A DNA stretch of 64,000 nucleotides from Citrobacter sp. Res13-Sevr-PEB04-36 (GCF_015672735.1 NZ_JADABY010000055.1:58450-122449), one strand, 5' to 3'; counted from the first letter of the stretch, positions 40,512 to 50,726 are shown. The notes: generated by a model not told the origin, from the letters alone. Made by a program: numbers and translations.

Positions 40512-41030
40512 ATGGCGCACATAATGAACGCATTTTTTATCTCTCAGCTGCTGGCCTGCATCAGCTTTGTGCTGGATATTTCAGCCTTTCATTTCCAGCA
40601 TCGGTCCAAAACGTTATTGCTGTTGACCAGCTCAACCAGCCTGCTGGCTATTCATTTTTATCTTTTGCATCAACCCGCCGCCGCAGGATTAATGCTCATC
40701 GCCGCCTGCCGCTACGCGATGGCCACCGTAACGCAACGCCGCTGGGCTATGTGGGGATTTATGATGGGGTCACTGCTGTGCGGTGTTTATCTTTGGCAGG
40801 GAATGTGGGGCCTGCTGCCGCTCGCGGGAAGCCTGCTGATGACCTATGCGTCATTTCAGAAACAGGCCGGAAAATTACGTGGATATACATTGTGCGGCAG
40901 CCTGTGCTGGCTACTGAACAATGCCATCGTCGGCTCGCCCGTTGCTGTAATGATGGAGCTGGCATTCTCAGGCAGCATTTTGGCTGCCTGGTGGCGTTAC
41001 TCCGCCACCAGACGTTCCGGGTGCGTATAA
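40512..41030 (+). CDS. YgjV-like inner-membrane protein
   Basis: This protein of 168-172 residues has about five hydrophobic segments and resembles the YgjV (Imp-YgjV) family, with [22 protein letters not shown] and [21 protein letters not shown] segments recalling the family's start and end. The ATGs at 40512 and 40524 are both possible. Its last 34 bases overlap the end of fdhD on the other strand. E. coli YgjV lies elsewhere, so this is a second copy or a relocated gene. The function is unknown. Confidence 0.7.
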   Translation: MAHIMNAFFISQLLACISFVLDISAFHFQHRSKTLLLLTSSTSLLAIHFYLLHQPAAAGLMLIAACRYAMATVTQRRWAMWGFMMGSLLCGVYLWQGMWGLLPLAGSLLMTYASFQKQAGKLRGYTLCGSLCWLLNNAIVGSPVAVMMELAFSGSILAAWWRYSATRRSGCV

Positions 41031-41833
41031 ATTGTCGCCCTGCCCGGTTTGCAAAAACCCACCAGCGTCAGGTTACAGCGTTCGGCTACTTCCACCGCAA
41101 GCGTAGTGGCAGCAGAGACAGCGAACAGGATCTCAACGCCGCACATCGCCGACTTTTGCACCATCTCATAGCTGGCGCGACTGGAAACTAATACCGCTCC
41201 TTGCCGCCAGGTTTCACCTTCAATTGCACGCCGTCCGAGCAGTTTATCCAGCGCAACGTGCCGGCCCACATCTTCATGCCCTCCCGCCAGGTTCCCCGAC
41301 GGCTGGACCCAGGCGGCTGCGTGCGTGCAGCCCGTCAGTTGTCCCACAGGCTGGAAATCGTGCAAATGCCTTAACGCGCGATCGAGATCAGCCAGGTTAA
41401 ACGTCTGGGTAAACGCCAAAGGCTGGACCGGCTTGCCAATGTCATTGAGCTGTTCCACACCGCAAACACCACAACCGGTACGACCGGCCAGCGCACGACG
41501 ACGCTCTTTCAAGCCCATAAAACGGCGGCTGGACAGTTCAACCTGAACTTCTAATCCGTTACAGGAAGGCACTACTTCCATGCTGTAGATATCCTGCGGG
41601 GACTCAATAATGCCTTCAGAAAGTGAAAAGCCCATCGCAAAATGCTCAAGATCTTTCGGTGACGCCATCATCACCACGTGCGAAATCCCGTTGTACACCA
41701 GCGCAACGGGCACTTCTTCAGCGACGACATCCGGTAGAGGATGTTGCAAATCCTCACGTTTCCAGAGAGTCAACTGGCGAGATCCGGTCAAAGTCGTCAC
41801 ATTTTCGATATTTTCTTGAGTAATCTTATTCAC
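40997..41833 (-). CDS. fdhD: Formate dehydrogenase sulfurtransferase FdhD
   Basis: FdhD passes sulfur from IscS to the molybdenum cofactor of formate dehydrogenases, a modification they need for activity. The 278-residue cytoplasmic protein has the two essential cysteines Cys121 and Cys124 in [11 protein letters not shown] and the cofactor-binding segment [18 protein letters not shown] near 183-200. Translation starts at GTG, as in E. coli. It is divergent from fdoG, the selenoprotein it helps to mature. Confidence 0.96.
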   Translation of the reverse strand: MNKITQENIENVTTLTGSRQLTLWKREDLQHPLPDVVAEEVPVALVYNGISHVVMMASPKDLEHFAMGFSLSEGIIESPQDIYSMEVVPSCNGLEVQVELSSRRFMGLKERRRALAGRTGCGVCGVEQLNDIGKPVQPLAFTQTFNLADLDRALRHLHDFQPVGQLTGCTHAAAWVQPSGNLAGGHEDVGRHVALDKLLGRRAIEGETWRQGAVLVSSRASYEMVQKSAMCGVEILFAVSAATTLAVEVAERCNLTLVGFCKPGRATIYTHPERLVAE

Positions 41834-42027
41834 TTTCTTTTAACCATATTGGAACACACATACCAACATTGTGGTATTCTTTACAAATCCCTCCTGGATA
41901 GAGGGAAATTCACCCAATTCTGGACCTTTGCGGTCCCGTCCGCAAAGAAAAATAACAACCACTTCCCTCGCGGTCGCGATACATCTACGCGAAGGGAACG
42001 TGACAATGTCGAAACAAGGAGCGAACC

Positions 42028-45000
42028 ATGCAGGTCAGCAGAAGGCAGTTCTTTAAGATCTGCGCTGGCGGTATGGCAGGCACCACGGCAGCGGCACTGG
42101 GTTTTGCACCCGGCGTAGCGCTAGCGGAAACACGGCAATATAAACTGCTGCGTACCCGCGAAACCCGTAACACCTGCACTTACTGTTCCGTTGGCTGTGG
42201 ACTGTTAATGTACAGTCTCGGTGACGGCGCGAAAAACGCCAAAGCATCCATCTTCCATATTGAGGGCGATCCGGACCATCCGGTGAACCGTGGCGCGCTG
42301 TGCCCGAAAGGGGCTGGTCTGGTGGATTTCATCCACTCCGAAAGCCGGCTGAAATTCCCGGAATACCGTGCACCTGGCTCTGATAAATGGCAACAAATTA
42401 GCTGGGATGAGGCATTTGACCGCATCGCGAAGCTGATGAAAGAAGACCGCGACGCTAACTACGTTGCGCAGAACGCTGAAGGCGTCACCGTTAACCGCTG
42501 GCTTTCCACCGGGATGCTATGTGCTTCCGCCTCCAGTAATGAAACCGGCTATTTAACGCAAAAATTCTCCCGCGCGCTGGGTATGCTCGCGGTCGACAAC
42601 CAGGCACGCGTCTGACACGGACCAACGGTAGCAAGTCTTGCTCCAACATTTGGTCGCGGTGCGATGACCAACCACTGGGTCGACATTAAAAACGCCAACC
42701 TCGTTGTGGTGATGGGCGGTAACGCCGCTGAAGCTCACCCGGTCGGATTCCGCTGGGCGATGGAAGCCAAAATTCACAATGGCGCGAAGCTGATTGTGGT
42801 CGATCCTCGTTTTACGCGAACCGCGGCGGTGGCGGATTTCTATGCCCCTATTCGCTCCGGTACTGACATTGCCTTCTTGTCAGGCGTCTTGCTGTACCTG
42901 CTAAATAACGAAAAATTCAACCGCGAATATACCGAGGCCTATACCAACGCCAGCCTGATCGTGCGTGAAGATTATGGCTTCGACGATGGCCTGTTCACCG
43001 GCTATGACGCGGACAAACGCAAGTACGATAAAACCAGCTGGAACTACGAGCTGGATGAAAAAGGCTTCGCCAAACGCGATGTTACGCTGCAACACCCGCG
43101 CTGCGTGTGGAATCTGCTGAAACAGCACGTTTCCCGCTACACGCCGGATGTTGTCGAAAACATTTGCGGTACGCCGAAGGCTGATTTCCTGAAAGTCTGC
43201 GAATACATCGCTGAAACCAGCGCCAAAGACAAAACCGCGTCGTTCCTGTACGCGCTGGGCTGGACGCAGCACTCCGTGGGCGCGCAGAACATTCGCACCA
43301 TGGCGATGATCCAGCTGCTGCTCGGCAATATGGGGATGGCAGGCGGTGGCGTTAACGCCCTGCGTGGCCACTCTAATATTCAGGGCCTGACTGACTTAGG
43401 CCTGCTGTCGCAGAGCCTGCCTGGTTACATGACGTTGCCGAGCGAAAAGCAAACCGATCTGCAAACCTACCTCGCCGCCAACACGCCAAAACCGTTGCTG
43501 GAAGGTCAGGTAAACTACTGGGGCAACTACCCGAAATTCTTCGTCTCAATGATGAAAGCCTTCTTTGGCGATAAAGCGACAGCGGAAAATAGCTGGGGCT
43601 TCGACTGGCTGCCGAAGTGGGATAAAGGGTACGACGTACTGCAGTACTTCGAGATGATGAACCAGGGCAAAGTGAATGGCTACATCTGCCAGGGCTTCAA
43701 CCCGGTCGCCTCGTTCCCGAACAAAAACAAGGTCGTGGCTTCGCTGTCAAAACTGAAGTTCCTGGTGACTATCGACCCGCTCAACACCGAAACGTCCACC
43801 TTCTGGCAAAATCACGGTGAGTCGAACGATGTGGATCCGTCGAAAATCCAGACCGAAGTGTTCCGTCTGCCGTCCACCTGCTTCGCCGAAGAAAACGGTT
43901 CTATCGTTAACTCCGGACGCTGGCTGCAGTGGCACTGGAAAGGCGCGGATGCCCCAGGGATTGCCGCCACCGACGGTGAAATCCTCGCCGGTATCTTCCT
44001 GCGCATGCGCAAGATGTACGCCGAACAGGGGGGAGCAAACCCGGAACAGGTGCTGAGCATGACCTGGAACTACTCCACGCCGCATGAACCCGCTTCGGAA
44101 GAAGTGGCGATGGAGAGCAATGGTAAAGCCCTGGCCGATATTACCGACCCGGCAACCGGCGCGGTGATCGTCAAGAAAGGGCAACAGCTTAGCTCGTTTG
44201 CCCAACTGCGCGACGACGGCACCACCTCCAGCGGCTGCTGGATATTCGCCGGTAGCTGGACGCCGGAAGGCAACCAGATGGCGCGTCGCGATAACGCCGA
44301 CCCATCGGGCCTGGGCAATACGCTGGGCTGGGCATGGGCATGGCCGCTCAACCGTCGCATTCTGTATAACCGCGCCTCCGCTGACCCGCAGGGGAATCCG
44401 TGGGATCCAAAACGTCAGATCCTGAAATGGGATGGGGCGAAATGGAGCGGGATGGATATTCCGGACTACAGCGCCGCCGCACCGGGCAGCAACGTCGGGC
44501 CGTTTATTATGCAGCCCGAAGGGATGGGACGCCTGTTTGCTATCGATAAAATGGCGGAAGGACCGTTCCCGGAACACTACGAGCCGTTTGAAACGCCGCT
44601 GGGCACTAACCCGCTGCACCCGAACGTTATCTCTAACCCTGCCGCTCGTATCTTTAAAGGCGACGAAGAAGCACTGGGCAAAGCGGATAAGTTCCCGTAC
44701 GTCGGGACAACCTACCGCCTGACCGAGCACTTCCACTACTGGACCAAGCATGCGCTGCTGAACGCCATCGCCCAACCGGAACAGTTTGTGGAAATTGGCG
44801 AGAAGCTGGCGAACAAACTCGGCATCTCTCATGGCGATACCGTCAAGGTCTCTTCTAACCGCGGCTACATCAAAGCCAAAGCAGTGGTGACCAAGCGTAT
44901 TCGCACGCTGAAGGCCAACGGTCAGGATATCGACACCATCGGTATTCCTATCCACTGGGGCTACGAAGGTGTGGCGAAAAAAGGCTTTATCGCTAACACG

Positions 45001-45087
45001 TTAACGCCATTCGTTGGTGATGCGAACACGCAGACGCCGGAATTTAAGTCCTTCCTCGTGAACGTGGAAAAGGTGGGTACCCAATAG
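42028..45087 (+). CDS. fdoG: Formate dehydrogenase O alpha subunit, selenoprotein FdoG
   Basis: FdoG is the periplasmic catalytic subunit of the respiratory formate dehydrogenase O. It holds a bis-molybdopterin guanine dinucleotide, a 4Fe-4S cluster and selenocysteine. The reading frame runs through an in-frame TGA at 42613-42615, which encodes selenocysteine 196, giving 1019 residues (E. coli 1016). The Tat signal SRRQFFK is at residues 4-10 and the signal ends near ALA (33). The cluster motif is CTYCSVGCG near 51, with a fourth Cys in GALCPKGAG near 92. The sequence around Sec is VDNQARV-U-HGPTVASLAP. It is the first gene of fdoGHI-fdhE. Confidence 0.97.
42613..42656 (+). other. SECIS element for the fdoG selenocysteine codon
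   Basis: The TGA is followed by a hairpin with outer stem GACCAA (42620-42625) paired to TTGGTC (42650-42655). The apical part is GG-T-AGCA-AGTCT-TGCT-CC (42627-42644). The loop keeps the GUCU core and the single bulged U below it, which are the features recognised by the SelB elongation factor in bacterial SECIS elements. It lies within coding sequence, as usual in bacteria. Confidence 0.88.
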
Positions 45088-45095
45088 ATTTTAGA

Positions 45096-45195
45096 TTGCA
45101 GGCAAGCGGTGACGCCAGGCATTCCAGGAGCGTAGAAAACTACGTGACCGGAATGCCTAAGGAAACCAACGAACCTGCAAACTGAAAGATGAAGG
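45096..45195. repeat. ERIC element between fdoG and fdoH
   Basis: Core arms GGCATTCC and GGAATGCC enclose AGGAGCGTAG-AAAA-CTACGTGACC, the ERIC central inverted repeat. Flanks TTGCAGGCAAGCGGTGA and AACCTGCAAACTGAAAGATGA match ERIC ends. It lies entirely within the fdoGHI operon and ends just before the fdoH ribosome site. Confidence 0.8.
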
Positions 45196-45212
45196 GTAAA
45201 CGGAGACGAATT

Positions 45213-46115
45213 ATGGCTTATCAAACTCAAGATATTATCCGCCGTTCCGCCACTAACGGTTTCACTCCCGCGCCTCAGGCGCGGGATCACCAGGAAGAAG
45301 TGGCCAAGCTCATCGACGTCACCACCTGTATCGGCTGTAAAGCCTGTCAGGTGGCCTGTTCGGAGTGGAACGATATCCGCGATGAAATCGGCAGCAACGT
45401 TGGGGTGTACGACAACCCCGCCGATTTGACCGCCAAGTCCTGGACGGTGATGCGCTTCTCGGAAGTGGAGCAAGACGACAAACTGGAGTGGCTGATCCGC
45501 AAGGATGGCTGCATGCACTGTGCCGATCCGGGCTGCCTGAAGGCGTGTCCGGCGGAAGGAGCAATCATTCAGTATGCCAACGGCATTGTCGACTTCCAGT
45601 CCGAGCAGTGTATTGGCTGCGGCTACTGCATTGCAGGCTGTCCGTTCGACGTGCCGCGCCTCAACCCGGAAGACAATCGCGTCTATAAATGTACGCTGTG
45701 CGTTGACCGTGTGGTGGTAGGACAAGAACCAGCCTGCGTGAAAACCTGCCCAACCGGCGCGATTCATTTCGGCACCAAAGAGTCGATGAAAACGCTGGCA
45801 GGCGAGCGCGTGGCAGAGCTGAAAACCCGTGGTTACGATAACGCCGGACTGTACGATCCGATAGGCGTTGGCGGTACGCACGTCATGTATGTATTGCATC
45901 ATGCCGACAAGCCGAATCTGTATCATGGCCTGCCGGAAAACCCGGAAATTAGCGCCACCGTGAAGTTCTGGAAAGGCATCTGGAAACCCCTCGCAGCGGT
46001 CGGCTTTGCAGCGACATTTGCGGCCAGCATCTTCCACTACGTCGGCGTAGGTCCGAACCGTGCGGAAGAGGAAGAAGACAATCTGCATGAAGAAAAAGAC
46101 GAGGTGCGCAAATGA
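45213..46115 (+). CDS. fdoH: Formate dehydrogenase O iron-sulfur subunit FdoH
   Basis: FdoH carries electrons from FdoG to the cytochrome subunit through four 4Fe-4S clusters. The 300-residue protein has ferredoxin-type cysteine sets: [11 protein letters not shown] near 39, [13 protein letters not shown] near 100, [12 protein letters not shown] near 133 and CTLC...CVKTCP near 154-175. A single C-terminal membrane helix (about 254-275) anchors it on the periplasmic side. The start MAYQTQDI at 45213, after GGAG, matches E. coli. An upstream in-frame ATG lies in the ERIC element. It overlaps fdoI by four bases. Confidence 0.96.
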   Translation: MAYQTQDIIRRSATNGFTPAPQARDHQEEVAKLIDVTTCIGCKACQVACSEWNDIRDEIGSNVGVYDNPADLTAKSWTVMRFSEVEQDDKLEWLIRKDGCMHCADPGCLKACPAEGAIIQYANGIVDFQSEQCIGCGYCIAGCPFDVPRLNPEDNRVYKCTLCVDRVVVGQEPACVKTCPTGAIHFGTKESMKTLAGERVAELKTRGYDNAGLYDPIGVGGTHVMYVLHHADKPNLYHGLPENPEISATVKFWKGIWKPLAAVGFAATFAASIFHYVGVGPNRAEEEEDNLHEEKDEVRK

Positions 46116-46747
46116 AACGACGTGACACCATCGTGCGCTATACAGCGCCGGAACGCATCAACCACTGGGTCACCGCCTTCTGCTTCATGTTGGCGGCGAT
46201 AAGCGGGCTGGGCTTTTTCTTCCCATCCTTCAACTGGCTGATGCAAATCATGGGCACCCCGCAGCTGGCGCGAATTCTGCACCCGTTTGTCGGCGTGATT
46301 ATGTTTGCCTCGTTTATCATCATGTTTTTCCGTTACTGGCACCACAATCTAATCAATCGGGATGATATCTTTTGGGCGAAGAATATTCGTAAGATCGTCG
46401 TCAACGAGGAAGTAGGTGACACGGGACGTTATAACTTCGGCCAGAAATGCGTATTCTGGGCGGCGATTATCTTCCTGGTCCTGTTGCTGGTGAGCGGAGT
46501 GATCATCTGGCGCCCGTATTTTGCGCCTGCTTTCTCAATCCCGGTGATCCGATTCGCGTTAATGCTGCATTCATTTGCCGCAGTAGCGTTAATTGTGGTT
46601 ATCATGGTGCACATTTACGCCGCCCTTTGGGTGAAAGGCACCATTACCGCGATGGTGGAAGGATGGGTAACCAGTTCATGGGCGAAGAAACATCACCCAC
46701 GCTGGTACCGTGAAGTCCGCCAGAAACAGGAAAAGTCATCTGAATGA
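46112..46747 (+). CDS. fdoI: Formate dehydrogenase O cytochrome b556 subunit FdoI
   Basis: FdoI is the 211-residue di-haem cytochrome b membrane subunit that passes electrons from FdoH to quinone. It has four membrane helices (about 18-38, 52-72, 112-132, 150-172) and conserved histidines near the helices (INHWVTAF near 14, [10 protein letters not shown] near 54, [11 protein letters not shown] near 152, MVHIYAALW near 167) as likely haem ligands. It is translationally coupled to fdoH and fdhE by ATGA overlaps. Confidence 0.96.
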   Translation: MKRRDTIVRYTAPERINHWVTAFCFMLAAISGLGFFFPSFNWLMQIMGTPQLARILHPFVGVIMFASFIIMFFRYWHHNLINRDDIFWAKNIRKIVVNEEVGDTGRYNFGQKCVFWAAIIFLVLLLVSGVIIWRPYFAPAFSIPVIRFALMLHSFAAVALIVVIMVHIYAALWVKGTITAMVEGWVTSSWAKKHHPRWYREVRQKQEKSSE

Positions 46748-47673
46748 GTATTCGCATAATCCCGCAAGATGAGCTGGGTTCGAGCGAGAAACGCACGGCG
46801 GATATGATTCCGCCGTTATTGTTCCCCAGACTCAAAAATTTGTATAACCGCCGCGCTGAGCGTCTGCGCGAGCTGGCCGAAAACAACCCACTGGGTGATT
46901 ACCTGCGCTTTGCTGCGCTAATCGCTCATGCGCAGGAAGTGGTGCTGTACGACCATCCGCTGCAAATGGACCTGACCGCGCGCATCAAAGAAGCAAACGA
47001 TCAGGGCAAGCCGCCGCTGGATATCCACGTTCTGCCACGCGATAAGCACTGGCAAAAACTGCTGCAATCGTTAATTGCTGAGCTGAAGCCAGAAATGAGC
47101 GGCCCTGCATTAGCGGTGATCGAAAATCTGGAAAAGGCCTCAGAGCAAGAGCTGGAACTGATGGCCAGCGCGCTGTTTGCTTCTGATTTTGCGTCCGTCA
47201 GCAGTGATAAAGCGCCGTTCATCTGGGCCGCGTTGTCGCTCTACTGGGCACAAATGGCAAGCCTGATCCCCGGTAAAGCCCGTGCGGAATACGGTGAACA
47301 ACGCCAGTTCTGCCCAGTGTGCGGTTCAATGCCGGTCTCCAGCATGGTGCAAATTGGTACCACTCAGGGGCTGCGCTATCTGCACTGCAACCTGTGTGAA
47401 ACCGAGTGGCACGTGGTGCGCGTGAAGTGCAGCAACTGCGAGCAAAGCCGTGATTTAAACTACTGGTCACTGGATAACGAGCAGTCTGCGATTAAAGCTG
47501 AAAGCTGCGGCGACTGTGGGACTTACCTGAAGATTCTGTATCAGGAAAAAGATCCAAACGTCGAAGCCGTTGCCGACGACCTCGCCTCACTGATGCTGGA
47601 CGCACACATGGAGCAAGAGGGCTTTGCCCGCAGCTCCATCAACCCGTTCCTGTTCCCGGGTGAAGGGGAGTAA
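46744..47673 (+). CDS. fdhE: Formate dehydrogenase accessory protein FdhE
   Basis: FdhE is a cytoplasmic rubredoxin-like iron protein needed for maturation of respiratory formate dehydrogenases before Tat export. The 309-residue protein has four CxxC pairs in its C-terminal half (CPVCGS, CNLCE, CSNCE, CGDCG, about residues 191-262). Length matches E. coli. The ATG overlaps the fdoI TGA. It is the last gene of the operon, and a hairpin terminator follows. Confidence 0.96.
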   Translation: MSIRIIPQDELGSSEKRTADMIPPLLFPRLKNLYNRRAERLRELAENNPLGDYLRFAALIAHAQEVVLYDHPLQMDLTARIKEANDQGKPPLDIHVLPRDKHWQKLLQSLIAELKPEMSGPALAVIENLEKASEQELELMASALFASDFASVSSDKAPFIWAALSLYWAQMASLIPGKARAEYGEQRQFCPVCGSMPVSSMVQIGTTQGLRYLHCNLCETEWHVVRVKCSNCEQSRDLNYWSLDNEQSAIKAESCGDCGTYLKILYQEKDPNVEAVADDLASLMLDAHMEQEGFARSSINPFLFPGEGE

Positions 47674-47686
47674 GTCTACGCCACGT

Positions 47687-47710
47687 CGGGCAGCGTTTGC
47701 TGCCCGTCTT
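47687..47710 (+). terminator. Terminator after fdhE
   Basis: The perfect eight-base stem CGGGCAGC/GCTGCCCG has a GTTT loop and is followed by TCTT. It abuts the end of the decayed vapC gene on the other strand. Confidence 0.8.
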
Positions 47711-47908
47711 ACACTTGATATGGCGTGATTACCCCAGGGATTCCTGACGATACTTTTTTGCGCCTACCATTACCTCCATCCACGTGATAAGGCTAATGGC
47801 ATTCCGCGGCGGCCATGTTTCTATCGCATACTTTGCTTCAGTCCGTCCGCTAAACAGATCGATGAGGATATTGGTATCAAAAAGCGCTGACCCGTTAACC
47901 ATTACCAT
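47709..47908 (-). pseudogene. vapC-type PIN-domain toxin, internal deletion
   Basis: The N-terminal 57 codons read as a PIN-domain RNase toxin (SALFDTNILIDLFSG at 7-21, then SLITWMEVMVGAKKY). The frame then stops at TAA 47729-47731 after YRQESLG. In another frame the same DNA reads GIPGVITPYQV then TAA at 47709-47711, which looks like the normal C-terminal end of this family. So about 200 bases of the middle appear deleted, joining the two ends out of frame near 47745. The lost part would hold the remaining acidic catalytic residues. Family assignment rests on the visible PIN motif; the C-terminal match is from memory. Confidence 0.8.
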
Positions 47909-48126
47909 TCCTCACGGAGCTTGCGTTGGTACTCAACACCATATTCCTCACAACCTTGCCATAGACCAAGAGCGCCAGAAATAGTGGTCTCAGCGTTATT
48001 TTGCCTTTCCAGATACTGCTCAACCGCTTCCCGTAGTAATTCAGCACGAGGAAGGTTGCGCTACACCTTGAGATCGTTAAGCCGTTGAATCACCTCATCA
48101 GACAAATCGAGTAAAATTCTGCCCAT
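47902..48126 (-). pseudogene. vapB-type ribbon-helix-helix antitoxin, nonsense mutation
   Basis: The frame reads MGRILLDLSDEVIQRLNDLKV, then TAG at 48061-48063, then [17 protein letters not shown] and on to [19 protein letters not shown] and TAA. The N-terminal part is a ribbon-helix-helix DNA-binding motif, and the rest the toxin-binding tail. A single CAG to TAG change would explain the stop. The end overlaps the vapC start by seven bases, the usual antitoxin-first layout. In-frame ATGs upstream (to 48147) are also possible starts. Both genes of the module are therefore broken. Confidence 0.82.
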
Positions 48127-48376
48127 ACCTATCCCTATCAGCATGCTCATATATACCTCCGGCATATCATTGGCGATTAATTTTCAAACAACATACATCT
48201 ACCAAAAACGGGAAAAAGCCAATACAGCAACGATTTTTACTTTTGCGAGCCACTTTCCAGAATCTCACCGCCATCAAAAACCGCCATATTCATTTTCTAA
48301 AAACCAGGTTATAACACTGTGTATTCATACAGACTAAAGGACTGGAAATGGCACTGGAAAAGGAATTGCAGACCTC

Positions 48377-49261
48377 GTGGCTGAGTTTATTGCGGCTGGT
48401 CGTCCCTCTTCTCGCAAGCAGAATATTGATGACCGGAGGGCGGGTTACATCGCCAGTACAGCGCTCGCTGGTGAGAAAGAGATACGGGTCGCATCAGAAG
48501 ATATTGTGCTCGAAGGGATGACATTTCGCGTCATTTCACCGCTCAGTGCAACACGTTCACTACCCTGTGTTATTTATTACCATGGCGGCTGCTTTGTCAG
48601 TGGCGGGTTTGCCACACACGATAATCAGCTAAGGCAACTCGCTTTCTACAGCGGCTGTCGGGTAATTGCCGTGCAGTATCGCCTTGCGCCAGAGCATGCA
48701 TTCCCGGCAGCACACGACGATGCAGAAAGCGGGGCCAATATCATCTGGAAATATGCCGAGGAACTGGGTGTAGACCGCAACAGAGTGACCTTTGCTGGCG
48801 ACAGCGCGGGTGGGCACCTGGCACTGGTTACTGCGCTACGCCAGAAAGCGGCACGTCAGTGGCAACCTGCGCAGCTCATACTGATTTACCCCATGCTCGA
48901 CGCAACCGCCAGCTTTGCCAGCTACATCAGCAATGGACAAGATTACATTATCACTCGCGACACGCTGCTATCCGGTTACGAGATGTATTTGCCACATACC
49001 GACCCGCAGCACCCGGAAGCCAGCCCGCTGTGGCGGGACGACCTTACTGGTTTACCGCCAGTCCATATTATTACCGCTGAATTTGACCCGCTGCGTGATG
49101 AGGGTGAAGCGTTATATCAACGGCTGCAGGAGCAACGCGTGGATTGCTCCTGCCAGCGTTATCTTGGCGTTATTCACGGATTTTTCCAGCTCGGAGGCGT
49201 GAGCAAGGCGGCACGCAATGCAATGCGTGACGTGGCCTGGCGTGTTGCAACACGCGAATAA
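48377..49261 (+). CDS. HSL-type alpha/beta hydrolase (esterase), probably 5'-frameshifted
   Basis: This protein of about 294 residues belongs to the hormone-sensitive-lipase group of alpha/beta hydrolases. It has the oxyanion motif YYHGGCFVSGG near residue 68, nucleophile Ser in FAGDSAGGHLAL near 140, Asp in EFDPLRDEGEALY near 240 and His in GVIHGFFQL near 268. The expected start, ATG at 48348 (MALEKELQT), is one base out of frame with the rest. A one-base loss near 48366-48376 would explain this. As it stands translation would need the GTG at 48377, with a poorly spaced AAGGAA. The substrate is unknown. Confidence 0.7.
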   Translation: MAEFIAAGRPSSRKQNIDDRRAGYIASTALAGEKEIRVASEDIVLEGMTFRVISPLSATRSLPCVIYYHGGCFVSGGFATHDNQLRQLAFYSGCRVIAVQYRLAPEHAFPAAHDDAESGANIIWKYAEELGVDRNRVTFAGDSAGGHLALVTALRQKAARQWQPAQLILIYPMLDATASFASYISNGQDYIITRDTLLSGYEMYLPHTDPQHPEASPLWRDDLTGLPPVHIITAEFDPLRDEGEALYQRLQEQRVDCSCQRYLGVIHGFFQLGGVSKAARNAMRDVAWRVATRE

Positions 49262-49300
49262 AACGCGAACGGGATAGAATGAAAAGTAGGGATTTGCCCC

Positions 49301-50290
49301 CTACTCTTCTTCGTTCCCACCTTCTTCGTAGGCACCAAACGGCTTTGCGGGTAGCACAATGTAGGTGCCTTCAAACACCACGCCCGCCGTGTCATCGCCA
49401 AAGACCTCTACCTGCATCTGGACACGCGCCTTACGGCCTCTCGCCAGACGGTCAAGATCGCCACTCAGCGAACCCAGATCGGCAATAGCCGTCGGTTTCC
49501 CGGTGATCGGTCTGCTGTAGCGGATATGCGCATCGGCGAGGATAATCGTTCCGCCCAAATGGCGCTCGCGCAGCATTAGCCAGATCAGCCCCCAACCGGT
49601 TAACGTGGCCAGTGAAAACAGGCTCCCGGCGAACAGGGTATGGTGCGGGTTTTGATTGCCGGTTTCGGGCATCGTGGTAATGAATTTTTGCCCGGTATAT
49701 TGCTGAATACGAACGCCCATTTTCTCGCTCAACGGAATATGTTCGTACCAGGCTTGCTGCAGTTGTCCACACCAGTCGCCGCGATGAAGAATATCATCCA
49801 ACGTGGCAATGGGCTTGATCATCAAAAAGTGACGTACCGGCGTGGTTTGCGGCGTGGTGATTTCTCCCTGGCTCACAAAACCCAGTTTGGCGAAAAATTC
49901 GACCGCATCTTCACGGGCGCTACAGGTTACGCGCTTTACCCCTTCCTGACGCGCCACGGATTCCAGGGTCATCGCCATCAGCGTCCCCAGGCCCTTCTCC
50001 TGCACGGATGGGTCAACGGCCATAAAGCGTATAGAAGCTTCGTTATCCGCATTGATATACAAACGCCCAACCGCAACCAGATTACCCTCTTCATCCACCA
50101 CCATCTGATGGTGCGCCATCGCATCCCAGGCATCTCGCTCGGAGCCTTTTGGCTGGTGCAGCGGTTTACGCAGCATCTCCCAGCGGAACTGGTAATAACG
50201 CGCCAATTCTTCTTCTGTTTGCGGTACTCGAAGGTGATACATAGTTGTATTCTCTCTTGTTACCCGCGACCACGCCGGAAGTTGGTTCAT
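49301..50290 (-). CDS. yiiD: YiiD: GNAT/hotdog fusion, malonyl-ACP decarboxylase type
   Basis: This 329-residue protein joins an N-terminal GNAT acetyltransferase-like domain (about 18-160, with [16 protein letters not shown]) to a C-terminal hotdog thioesterase-like domain (about 180-320, with [20 protein letters not shown]). E. coli YiiD (also called MadA or FabY) has been linked to starting fatty acid synthesis by making acetyl-ACP from malonyl-ACP. Length matches E. coli exactly. It overlaps dtd by four bases, as the last gene of yihX-yihY-dtd-yiiD. The start at 50290 (MNQLPAW) is in the same place as in E. coli. Confidence 0.9.
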   Translation of the reverse strand: MNQLPAWSRVTRENTTMYHLRVPQTEEELARYYQFRWEMLRKPLHQPKGSERDAWDAMAHHQMVVDEEGNLVAVGRLYINADNEASIRFMAVDPSVQEKGLGTLMAMTLESVARQEGVKRVTCSAREDAVEFFAKLGFVSQGEITTPQTTPVRHFLMIKPIATLDDILHRGDWCGQLQQAWYEHIPLSEKMGVRIQQYTGQKFITTMPETGNQNPHHTLFAGSLFSLATLTGWGLIWLMLRERHLGGTIILADAHIRYSRPITGKPTAIADLGSLSGDLDRLARGRKARVQMQVEVFGDDTAGVVFEGTYIVLPAKPFGAYEEGGNEEE

Positions 50291-50724
50291 ACCTGTAACC
50301 AGAACGTCACGGGGCCATCATTAACCAGCGAAACCTGCATATCCGCAGCGAATCGTCCGGTTTGCGTATTCATCTCCTGTTGGCGACAGCGCTCAACAAA
50401 GTATTCATATAATGCTTCTGCACGTTCGGGCGCCGCGCCCTTTGAGAAACCCGGACGCATACCACGCTCAGTATCTGCCGCCAGCGTAAACTGTGAGACC
50501 ACCAGCACGCTGCCACCCGCCTGCTGTACGTTCAGGTTCATCTTACCTTCGGCATCGCTAAAAATTCGATAACCGAGCACGCGCTCGCACAGGCGGTTCG
50601 CTTTCTGTTCGTCATCATCCCTTTCGACACCTAATAAGACTAAAAGTCCTGGGCCAATTTCACCCGTCACCTCATCCTCCACGGTGACGCTGGCACGGGT
50701 TACGCGCTGAATCAATGCAATCAT
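50287..50724 (-). CDS. dtd: D-aminoacyl-tRNA deacylase Dtd
   Basis: Dtd removes D-amino acids, and glycine from tRNA-Ala, from mischarged tRNAs in the cytoplasm. The 145-residue protein has the catalytic cross-subunit motif [16 protein letters not shown] near residues 70-85 and the second signature near 120-140 ([15 protein letters not shown], where the usual NDGPVT Thr is present). Its start lies two bases after the yihY stop and its end overlaps yiiD, so all four genes are probably one operon. Confidence 0.95.
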   Translation of the reverse strand: MIALIQRVTRASVTVEDEVTGEIGPGLLVLLGVERDDDEQKANRLCERVLGYRIFSDAEGKMNLNVQQAGGSVLVVSQFTLAADTERGMRPGFSKGAAPERAEALYEYFVERCRQQEMNTQTGRFAADMQVSLVNDGPVTFWLQV

Positions 50725-50726
50725 AT

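Noticed and set aside
42613..42615. fdoG as a pseudogene split by a stop codon
   Set aside because: The TGA is at the conserved selenocysteine position and is followed by a SECIS hairpin. The frame is intact on both sides.
43747..46088. Long minus-strand open frames (402 and 375 codons) opposite fdoG and fdoH
   Set aside because: They are antisense to highly conserved genes. They have no recognisable domain, and their composition is that of a GC-rich gene read backwards.
48127..48343. A possible small gene in the AT-rich stretch before the esterase
   Set aside because: The open frame there (about 64 codons from 48143) has low-complexity composition, no ribosome site and no recognisable motif. 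I see only the likely old vapBC promoter region and the leader of the esterase gene.
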